Of a stretch of 6,437 nucleotides of DNA, positions 1-5,564 are shown piece by piece. Origin of the DNA: Lentisphaerota bacterium (GTDB lineage: Bacteria > Verrucomicrobiota > Kiritimatiellia > RFP12 > UBA1067); NCBI GenBank assembly GCA_022839525.1, contig JALHET010000119.1, positions 1-6,437 on the forward strand, written 5' to 3'. Position 1 is the first letter of the stretch, and each line of letters begins with the position of its first letter. The notes under the pieces are model-generated. The model was not told the DNA's origin and did not search any database. It saw nothing but the letters and a program-made list of their open reading frames with translations. A program made the position numbers and the translations under genes.

Positions 1-1
1 C

Positions 2-643
2 GCCGGGTTGGACACCTACGCCGCCGGCTCGTCACCCTGGTCCATGACGCAGTTGCCGGACGGAACGGTTTTGCGGGCTTTCATGGTGCGAAAAGATGCT
101 AAGTGCGCTGGCCGCGTGATGGTGGCGATCACTCGCGACGGACGCAAAGCTGAATTGGTCGACGTGATGGGCGATCCTGAGAACAAGTTGCAGTTTACAG
201 AGGAAACGCTGGTTTATACCACTTCGAAGGGCGTGGTCTGGATGCTGACGCGGGTTCACGGGACTGGCGCGCCGATCTGGCAGGCGGTATCCCGAGACGG
301 CGGGCGCACTTGGACGGCGCGCCCGACCGAGATCGACGCGCGGAACACACCGCCCAGCGGCCTGGTCAAACTCAAGGACGGGCGGCTGGTGCTGGTGTAC
401 GGCTACCGTGACGCGCCCTCCGGCATCCGCGCCCTGGTTTCGGAGGACGAGGGGCTGACCTGGCGCACCGACCATGTGCTGGTGCTGCGCGATGACGGCG
501 ATGGTTTTGACCTCGGGTATCCGCGGGCGGTCAAGTTGCCTGACGAGACGATCGTGGCCGTATACTATTACGCCACGGACGACAAGGTGCGCCACATCGC
601 CTGCACCCGTTTCAAGGTGCCCGAGTTGGAAGAAGTGCGTTAG
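2..643 (+). CDS. BNR-repeat sialidase-fold protein, C-terminal part (5' end outside window)
   Basis: The reading frame is open from the left edge to a TAG at 641-643, so the true start lies upstream; the TTG at nt 8 is an internal Leu codon. Two clear Asp boxes of the sialidase/BNR beta-propeller are visible: SRDGGRTW (nt 290-313) and SEDEGLTW (nt 440-463). A YGYRDAPSGIRA stretch lies just before the second box, and DLGYPRAVKLPDETIVAVYYY follows. In sialidase-like proteins of polysaccharide degraders, such GYR and GYPR segments sit in the last propeller blades and can supply active-site Arg and Tyr residues; which ones act here is inference. Probable role: extracellular exo-glycosidase, perhaps exo-alpha-sialidase (GH33-like), but the fold also covers other enzymes and non-catalytic proteins. 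The last codons GTG CGT TAG lie inside an octamer repeat, so the repeat provides the stop. A paralogous gene starts at nt 5565. Confidence 0.85.
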   Translation, partial: AGLDTYAAGSSPWSMTQLPDGTVLRAFMVRKDAKCAGRVMVAITRDGRKAELVDVMGDPENKLQFTEETLVYTTSKGVVWMLTRVHGTGAPIWQAVSRDGGRTWTARPTEIDARNTPPSGLVKLKDGRLVLVYGYRDAPSGIRALVSEDEGLTWRTDHVLVLRDDGDGFDLGYPRAVKLPDETIVAVYYYATDDKVRHIACTRFKVPELEEVR

Positions 644-663
644 TGCATTAGTTCATTAGTGCG
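636..663. repeat. Short octamer repeat array, 3.5 units, overlapping the upstream stop codon
   Basis: Three 8-bp units lie head to tail: TGCGTTAG (636-643), TGCATTAG (644-651) and TTCATTAG (652-659), followed by a broken fourth unit TGCG (660-663). The first unit contains the TAG stop of the upstream gene. Nt 634-663 are identical over 30 bp to nt 5251-5280 and again to 5275-5304 in the larger array beyond the giant gene. Confidence 0.9.
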
Positions 664-729
664 GGATCGCTAGAGGGTGAATAACGAATAATGTTTGGTG
701 GTTGGTAAGGTTAGGTAAATGTTAACGAT
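664..729. other. Intergenic leader with short heptamer-type repeats
   Basis: This AT-richer stretch separates the octamer repeat from the ribosome binding site of the giant gene. It holds two adjacent heptamers, GAATAAC (679-685) and GAATAAT (686-692), and an imperfect duplication, GGTTGGTAA (700-708) then GGTTAGGTAA (709-718). A promoter for the giant gene would be expected here; the AT-rich GAATAAT region could contribute a -10 element, but I see no convincing -35/-10 pair. No Rho-independent terminator for the upstream gene is visible. Confidence 0.5.
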
Positions 730-735
730 GGAGGT
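730..735 (+). promoter_or_regulatory. Strong Shine-Dalgarno of the giant repeat protein
   Basis: GGAGGT lies five bases before the ATG at 741. This is a near-perfect anti-16S match with suitable spacing and fixes the start codon, which is also followed directly by a signal peptide. Confidence 0.85.
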
Positions 736-740
736 GTGGC

Positions 741-3700
741 ATGACTAAGGTGGTAAGAGGTCTGTTCTGTTTGACCAGTGTCGTGACAGCGTTTTCTGCG
801 CAGGCTGCTACGCGGGTCTGGCTGAGCAGCGTGGGCGGGACTTGGCACAGCATGGCCAACTGGCGGGATGGTATCCTTCCGAGCACGAACGACACGGCGG
901 ATCTGTCCCTCGCGACCGGCACGATCAATCTGACGGCTGATGTTACGGTTGGGGAAATACATTACAATCCCGTTTTCAGCGGCACGACCAACGTGTTGAC
1001 GATCCTCTCGGATACGCCCGCGCCCGGTTCACGGACGATCAATTTGGCGACAACGCGCCGAATACAGGTTGCCGAGGGTGCGCAATTGATCGTACAAGCG
1101 GATCTGAAACCGAACGGTGATATGTACAAGAACGGCGAGGGCACGCTGATTTTGGGGCGCAAGACTTCTCCCCCCTCCACAACGCTCACATACTTTTTTG
1201 TCCAAGGCGGGCGGGTGATCTCGCACGGGCAGATGCTAAACCTCTCACCGCGCGTTGGTAAACCTGACCGCGCATCGTCTGGCATGGATCCGGAATTCAT
1301 TAACGAGGATTTGCCTAACGCCCAGATTACGGGTAACACCTTTTTAGCTATGATGAGCGATCAGCCAAATCCGGGCAACGGGATATTCACCCAACGCGGC
1401 GGCTATATCGAGCCTGGTGTCAATTGGGATACTCGAACCTTGATCGGTTTTGCTGCAGCGGGTGCGCCGACCGGAGGAACCGGCACCTACCACTTGGCCG
1501 GCGGGACGCTGCGTGTGGGAAAAGTTCTCGAGCTTGCCCGGAATAACGGCTACGGAATATTCAGGCAGTCCGGCGGCACGGCTGACGTTTTCACTGTCAA
1601 ACTGTACAACGGCCAGATCCATCTGACGGGCGGCATACTCAAGTCTGACAATTTCGTCGGCACGCCCGCAGCCTGCACCTTCTATCTGGGCGGCGGACGG
1701 GTGGCGCCTAAAGGGGCTTCCACCGCATCACCGGCACTGGCCAGCCCACTGGTGTTCACCGGGATCAACGGCAACACGGCGTTCGATGTCGCCGCAGGGA
1801 TCACGCTGACACTGTCCGGCGCATCGTCAGGCACGGGCGGTTTTGTCAAGGCCGGGGGCGGCGCGTTGACATTGAGCGGGGCGGGCAGCTATACCGGCCC
1901 GGTGATTGTCAGCAACGGCACGCTGAACGTGAACCAAACCATGGCCGGCGGCAATGCGGTGACGGTCGCCGGTGGCAACGTGAATCTCGGAAACGTGGCG
2001 GTCACATACAGCTCGCTGACGGTGACGGGCGGCGTGTTTCAGGTCGCGGCTGACGCCAAGCTTAACATAGCGGGAGTGGCGCCGACCGTGCGGGTCATGG
2101 GCGCCGGCGCGTTCAAGATGCTCCCGGGTTCGAGGTTGCCGGGCACGACAGCGCTGGAAGTTTCGGAAGAGGGCGTCATTGACCTTAGCGGCGGCGGCAC
2201 GGCCAGCGTCTACCGTCTGGTCCTGGACGGCGTGGAGCAGGCGCCCGGCCTCTACACCGCAGCCACCTGCGACGCGATCACAGGCGGCGGCACGTTGGCA
2301 GTCAACGGCGGCCTGTGGACAGGCGCGGGCGGTGACGGCCTGTGGAGCACCGGCGCGAACTGGGTCGCGGGTGCGGCGCCGGCCGGGCCCAACGAGGTGG
2401 CGGACCTGTCGGGCGCGGTCTCGGAGGGAGCGCCTGCGGCGACGGTGGTGCTGGATCTGGGCGGCGTCACCAACAACATGTTGATTCTGGATTCCGGCAT
2501 CGCGGGCGCGGTTGTCACCAACACCTGCCCTGCGGGCGCGACCAACACGCTTTATCTGGCTGCGGATGGCGTGATTTATGTGGGCGCGGGCGAGACTCTG
2601 GTGCTGGAGCACGACCTCTGTTTGATGGGCACGCTCTACAAGCGCGGTGAAGGCACACTGGTGCTGGCCGGTACGACCTTTGCGCTGCCGTCGCTGGTGT
2701 GGGGCGCTTCCACTATCACGCTCGCTGTCGAGGCGGGCACGGTGGTCGGATGCGGTACCATCACGAATGTGTTGGTCATGCCCGGCAAGCCGGACCGGAG
2801 CGCTGCGGGGGCCGATCCGACCTTCATCTTGGCGGATACGCCGCAGACAGAAATCCGCGGCACGACCTTCCTGAGCGCCATGAGTTGGTTGCCAACCTCA
2901 CGCCACCCCGGCAACGGCACCTTCACGCAACTCGGCGGAACGATCGAGCCCGGCATCGGTTGGGGCAGGCGCGCGATTATCGGGTTCGCGGTTGCGGGCG
3001 CGTCATCCGGCGGCACCGGCACTTACAACTTGGTGAACGGTATGCTGCGCGTAACTAATTCTTTTGTCCTGGCGGAAAATGCCGGAAGAGGAGTCTTTAA
3101 TCAATCGGGTGGCGTGGCTGACTTTTATAGCTTCGAGCCGCTGAATGGCGAGGTGCGCCTGACCGGTGGAGTACTACGAGTGGATCGATTTGAAAATGCT
3201 CGCGCGGCCACTTGCACCTTCTTCCTTGGCGGCGGACGGCTGGAGACCAAAGCCTTCACGACCACTACGCCGACACTCATCAGTCCGCTGGTCTTCACTG
3301 GTGATGGCGGGGAGATGTGCTTCGCGTTGGAGGCCGGCCACACGCTGACTCTTTCAGGCGCGACGTCCGGTAGCGGCGGATTCGTCAAGGAAGGCGACGG
3401 CACCCTCGCACTGACAGGCCCCGGCACCTTCTCCGGGCTGGCGGAGATCCGCGCGGGCGCGGTGAACGTCGGCAGCGCATGGCTGGGCACCAACGACGTG
3501 CTTTTGTCCGGGGGCACGCTGAATGTGAGCGGCGGCGGCGGGTTCAAGGTCGCTGATCTGGCAATCACCAACGGGACGCTGGCGCTGGCTTCCGGCGTGA
3601 TCGCCACGGCGCAGCGCTTTTTCATCGCGGGCGAAGAGGCGACAAACGGGGTTTACACGTCTGCGAACTGTAATGTGATCACCGGTGACGGCACGCTGAT

Positions 3701-5222
3701 CGTGGGGGCGGAGCCCGGCGAGTGGACCGGCGGCGGCGGGGACGACAACTGGAGCACCGCCGCGAACTGGGTGGCCGGGATCGTGCCGCAGAGCGGCCAT
3801 CTGCGGACCGACCTGTCCGCCGCGGTCTCAAACGCGGCGCCGGTGCGCGCGCTACTGCTGGACATCAGCGCGGTCACCAACAGCCAGCTTGCGCTCAACT
3901 CCGGCATCGCGGGCGCGGTTGTCACCAACACCTGCCCCGCGGGCGTGACCAACACGCTTTATCTGGCTGCGGAGGGCGTGATCGAGGTCGGCGCGGGCGA
4001 GACGCTGGTGCTGGACCACGATCTCTGTATCATGGGCTCGGTGTACAAGCGCGGCGAGGGCGTCTTGGTTCTGCGGCGCGGGACATACACACTGCCCTCA
4101 CTGGTCTCGCCCCAATCGGCCCGTTATATCACTGTTGATGAAGGCAAGGTCATCAATGAGGGGCCGATGGCCAATGTTATGATCTCGGTCGGCAAGCTGT
4201 CGCGCTATGACGATATCGCGACGCCCGAGTTCATCATGGCGGACACGCCGCACGCCGTGATCAGCGGCACGAGTTTCATCGCCGCCTTGAACCGGCTCGC
4301 GACAAAGCCCGGCCCCGGCGTCTTCACCCAGAACGGCGGTTTGGTCGCGCCGGGCATAAGCTGGGTCAACCGGCTGTCCATGGCACATACGGCTGCCGAG
4401 CTTGCGGCAGCGGATTACGGCACCGGCACGTATAACCTGGTCAGCGGAACGCTGCTCGTGTCTAACGCGATGTACTTCGGGCGCAACGGGACGACGCTTA
4501 CTGGCCACTACGGTATATTCAACCAGTCCGGCGGTGTCGCCGACATCGTAAACCTCCGCGGGACTTACGGCGCGATGCGCCTGACGGGCGGCACGTTCAT
4601 GCTCAACAACATGGACAGCAGCGTCGGCGCAAATATCACGATGTATCTGGGCGGCGGCCGGCTTGAGCCGAAGGGATCGGATTGGGTCATCTTCCGCTCG
4701 CCGACGGTGTTCACCGGCGAGAACGGCGACATGACCTTCGCCCCTGCGGCGGGCCGCACCGTGCAGTTCTCGGCTGCCGCGCCTTCGAGCGGCGGCGGCG
4801 GGTTCGTCAAGGTGGGCGGCGGCACGCTCAATCTTGCGAACGTCAACGCTTTCATCGGCACAGCCGCGCTTCAGGAGGGTTCCTGCGTCATCGCCGACGC
4901 CGGGTGCTTGGCGGAGTGCACGAACCTGCTGGTGGGCGCGGGCGCCCTGCTGGATCTGCGGCGGGATGGCGCGGCGCTCAACACCAACATGTTCCTGCGG
5001 GTGGCGGCGGGCGGCACGGTCGATCTGGATTTCGAGGGCGAGGTCGAGGTCGGGCGGCTGTCGATTAACGGCTACGAGTGGCCGGGCCGCGGCACGCGCT
5101 ACGGTTCTTCGCAGTCGCAGGGCGAGGTCGACAAGGTGATGGACGGGGTCTTTACGGGGACCGGTGTGCTGAAGGTGGTCGGGCCGCGCAGGCCACAAGG
5201 GGCACTGATCAAGTTGCGGTAA
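741..5222 (+). CDS. Secreted giant beta-solenoid protein with three modules and PATR-like repeats
   Basis: The protein has 1493 residues and is intact. A signal peptide is visible (basic K3 and R6, hydrophobic residues 7-18, AQA at 20-22; cleavage likely after A22). The mature part is three homologous modules beginning near W27, W526 and W995. Motifs in order in each module are: an opening GG.G..WST.ANW; a YK.GEG.L.L strand; a GKPDR-like turn (residues 173, 682, 1151); an FTQ.GG..EPG..W strand; GTGTY.L..G.L.V; F.QSGG.AD; a LGGGR strand; and GGFVK.G.G.L.L (from about 366, 879, 1353), which matches the autotransporter-associated beta-strand repeat family (PATR, PF12951). Modules 1 and 2 close with an ITG.GTL.V motif, module 3 with FTGTGVLKV. 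The Gly/Thr/Val-rich short strands imply a right-handed beta-solenoid. No C-terminal beta-barrel, PEP-CTERM, LPXTG or SLH domain is present; the protein ends in a basic tail (GPRRPQGALIKLR). Likely a surface adhesin or matrix scaffold; ligand unknown. Modules 2 and 3 share a nearly identical DNA block, so duplication is recent or homogenised. Confidence 0.88.
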   Translation: MTKVVRGLFCLTSVVTAFSAQAATRVWLSSVGGTWHSMANWRDGILPSTNDTADLSLATGTINLTADVTVGEIHYNPVFSGTTNVLTILSDTPAPGSRTINLATTRRIQVAEGAQLIVQADLKPNGDMYKNGEGTLILGRKTSPPSTTLTYFFVQGGRVISHGQMLNLSPRVGKPDRASSGMDPEFINEDLPNAQITGNTFLAMMSDQPNPGNGIFTQRGGYIEPGVNWDTRTLIGFAAAGAPTGGTGTYHLAGGTLRVGKVLELARNNGYGIFRQSGGTADVFTVKLYNGQIHLTGGILKSDNFVGTPAACTFYLGGGRVAPKGASTASPALASPLVFTGINGNTAFDVAAGITLTLSGASSGTGGFVKAGGGALTLSGAGSYTGPVIVSNGTLNVNQTMAGGNAVTVAGGNVNLGNVAVTYSSLTVTGGVFQVAADAKLNIAGVAPTVRVMGAGAFKMLPGSRLPGTTALEVSEEGVIDLSGGGTASVYRLVLDGVEQAPGLYTAATCDAITGGGTLAVNGGLWTGAGGDGLWSTGANWVAGAAPAGPNEVADLSGAVSEGAPAATVVLDLGGVTNNMLILDSGIAGAVVTNTCPAGATNTLYLAADGVIYVGAGETLVLEHDLCLMGTLYKRGEGTLVLAGTTFALPSLVWGASTITLAVEAGTVVGCGTITNVLVMPGKPDRSAAGADPTFILADTPQTEIRGTTFLSAMSWLPTSRHPGNGTFTQLGGTIEPGIGWGRRAIIGFAVAGASSGGTGTYNLVNGMLRVTNSFVLAENAGRGVFNQSGGVADFYSFEPLNGEVRLTGGVLRVDRFENARAATCTFFLGGGRLETKAFTTTTPTLISPLVFTGDGGEMCFALEAGHTLTLSGATSGSGGFVKEGDGTLALTGPGTFSGLAEIRAGAVNVGSAWLGTNDVLLSGGTLNVSGGGGFKVADLAITNGTLALASGVIATAQRFFIAGEEATNGVYTSANCNVITGDGTLIVGAEPGEWTGGGGDDNWSTAANWVAGIVPQSGHLRTDLSAAVSNAAPVRALLLDISAVTNSQLALNSGIAGAVVTNTCPAGVTNTLYLAAEGVIEVGAGETLVLDHDLCIMGSVYKRGEGVLVLRRGTYTLPSLVSPQSARYITVDEGKVINEGPMANVMISVGKLSRYDDIATPEFIMADTPHAVISGTSFIAALNRLATKPGPGVFTQNGGLVAPGISWVNRLSMAHTAAELAAADYGTGTYNLVSGTLLVSNAMYFGRNGTTLTGHYGIFNQSGGVADIVNLRGTYGAMRLTGGTFMLNNMDSSVGANITMYLGGGRLEPKGSDWVIFRSPTVFTGENGDMTFAPAAGRTVQFSAAAPSSGGGGFVKVGGGTLNLANVNAFIGTAALQEGSCVIADAGCLAECTNLLVGAGALLDLRRDGAALNTNMFLRVAAGGTVDLDFEGEVEVGRLSINGYEWPGRGTRYGSSQSQGEVDKVMDGVFTGTGVLKVVGPRRPQGALIKLR
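2493..2654 (+). repeat. Intragenic direct repeat, copy in module 2
   Basis: This 162-bp in-frame block matches nt 3900-4061 at 145 of 162 positions by hand alignment. The first 38 bases are identical and the first 81 differ at only three positions. The offset is 1407 bp, exactly 469 codons. It encodes the segment beginning SGIAGAVVTNTCPAG at residue 585. Confidence 0.85.
3900..4061 (+). repeat. Intragenic direct repeat, copy in module 3
   Basis: This is the partner of nt 2493-2654 and encodes the same segment from residue 1054. The matching stretch of module 1 is far more diverged, so the similarity reflects a late module duplication or gene conversion between modules 2 and 3, not uniform constraint. 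Confidence 0.85.
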
Positions 5223-5236
5223 AGTGTAGGGGGCGG

Positions 5237-5332
5237 TGCATTAGTGCATTAGTGCGTTAGTGCATTAGTTCATTAGTGCGTTAGTGCATTAGTTCATTAG
5301 TGCGTTAGTTCATTAGTGCGTTAGTGGGTTGG
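5237..5332. repeat. Octamer tandem array, 11 units plus one degenerate unit
   Basis: Counting from 5237, eleven 8-bp units of consensus TKCRTTAG run without spacers to 5324, followed by a decayed unit TGGGTTGG (5325-5332). Three variants occur: A = TGCATTAG, B = TGCGTTAG, C = TTCATTAG. Their order is A A B A C B A C B C B, giving a 24-bp higher-order unit B-A-C. The array starts 14 bp after the stop of the giant gene. Because 8 is not a multiple of 3, the TAG in each unit closes all three forward frames within 24 bp, and the TAA on the other strand closes the three reverse frames. Confidence 0.95.
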
Positions 5333-5334
5333 TG

Positions 5335-5352
5335 GACGCGATGAGGCGCGTC
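5335..5352. repeat. Small inverted repeat
   Basis: GACGCG (5335-5340) and CGCGTC (5347-5352) form a 6-bp stem around a 6-base loop. No T-tract follows, so it is not a standard terminator. It lies between the octamer array and the REP-like pair. Confidence 0.45.
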
Positions 5353-5365
5353 TGGGGCGTGGACC

Positions 5366-5420
5366 GGTAGGGGCGGCTCGCCGAGCTGTCTGCGGCGGTT
5401 TCGGCGAAACCGCCCTGCCG
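5366..5420. repeat. Inverted pair of REP-like palindromic elements
   Basis: The left element (about 5366-5391) contains the palindrome GCTCG-C-CGAGC (5376-5386). The right element holds a 9-bp perfect stem, GGCGGTTTC (5394-5402) with GAAACCGCC (5406-5414), and a GGC loop. Read on the opposite strand, the right element begins GGCAGGGCGG and has TCGCCGA at its centre; the left begins GGTAGGGGCGG and also has TCGCCGA at its centre. The two are therefore related copies facing each other, and their outer arms (5366-5376 with 5411-5420) can pair with one bulge and one G-T wobble. This resembles the paired REP layout called BIME in enterobacteria; the family itself is not identified. Confidence 0.6.
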
Positions 5421-5427
5421 GAGGCGG

Positions 5428-5455
5428 GAATAACGCTCAACGTTCAACGCTCAAG
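5428..5455. repeat. Heptamer tandem repeats ending in AAC
   Basis: Four consecutive 7-bp units are readable in one phase: GAATAAC (5428-5434), GCTCAAC (5435-5441), GTTCAAC (5442-5448) and GCTCAAG (5449-5455). The first eight bases, GAATAACG, recur exactly at 679-686 in the other gap. Confidence 0.65.
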
Positions 5456-5467
5456 TGCGGGAACGGG

Positions 5468-5513
5468 AGGGGCAAGCGTCTGCTTGCCCAAGGACGAGCA
5501 GACGCTCGTCCCT
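5468..5513. repeat. Inverted pair of 22-bp palindromes with compensatory changes
   Basis: Copy 1 (5468-5489) forms an 8-bp stem, GGGCAAGC (5470-5477) with GCTTGCCC (5482-5489), and loop GTCT. Copy 2 (5492-5513), in the opposite orientation, forms GGACGAGC (5492-5499) with GCTCGTCC (5504-5511) and loop AGAC. Two bases (AA) separate them. In the same orientation the copies differ at four of 22 positions, and these form two compensated pairs (G-C to A-T, and A-T to G-C). The loops are mutually complementary; 5475-5484 can also pair with 5497-5506 over 10 bp as an alternative fold. No T-run directly follows either stem; a TTTT occurs at 5520-5523. Confidence 0.85.
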
Positions 5514-5519
5514 CTCGAC

Positions 5520-5533
5520 TTTTAACTCCTAAC
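5520..5533. repeat. Two heptamers TTTTAAC, TCCTAAC
   Basis: TTTTAAC (5520-5526) and TCCTAAC (5527-5533) adjoin in the same N4-AAC pattern as the heptamers at 5428-5455. Read one phase over, they give TAACTCC twice (5523-5536). Confidence 0.55.
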
Positions 5534-5534
5534 T

Positions 5535-5549
5535 CCGCGCATAGCGCGG
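5535..5549 (+). promoter_or_regulatory. GC hairpin directly upstream of the sialidase ribosome binding site
   Basis: CCGCGC (5535-5540) pairs with GCGCGG (5544-5549) across a three-base ATA loop. The stem ends one base before the purine-rich AAGGAAAGGA (5551-5560). In mRNA it could stabilise the 5' end or affect ribosome access; either role is inference. Confidence 0.4.
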
Positions 5550-5550
5550 C

Positions 5551-5560
5551 AAGGAAAGGA
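5551..5560 (+). promoter_or_regulatory. Purine-rich ribosome binding site of the second sialidase-fold gene
   Basis: AAGGAAAGGA holds two possible Shine-Dalgarno cores: AAGGA ending nine bases before the ATG at 5565, and AAAGGA ending four bases before it. An ATG at 5560 opens a two-codon frame (ATG CGA TGA) whose TGA overlaps the real ATG at 5565; the 5565 start is chosen because only it leads into a signal peptide and a long open frame. Confidence 0.65.
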
Positions 5561-5564
5561 TGCG

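Noticed and set aside
8..10. TTG as the start of the first gene
   Set aside because: The frame is open up to the left edge, no ribosome binding site can be seen, and the sialidase fold needs more N-terminal blades than this start would give.
1827..2612. 261-codon open frame on the - strand inside module 1/2 of the giant gene
   Set aside because: Low-complexity Arg/Ala/His composition typical of antisense in GC-rich DNA, with no coding signals of its own.
4098..5198. Long open frame on the - strand inside the giant gene
   Set aside because: It is rich in Arg, Ala and His with no recognisable motif, as expected for the antisense of a GC-rich coding gene; the + frame has a signal peptide, a Shine-Dalgarno and module repeats.
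741..5222. Classical type V autotransporter
   Set aside because: PATR-like repeats are present, but the C terminus lacks the ~250-300 residue beta-barrel and the terminal aromatic residue.
5237..5332. CRISPR array
   Set aside because: The units are 8 bp with no unique spacers between them, and no cas gene is in the window.
5492..5523. Rho-independent terminator
   Set aside because: The stem is strong, but the only T-run (5520-5523) begins eight bases after the stem and is short; the twin palindrome arrangement explains the hairpin better.
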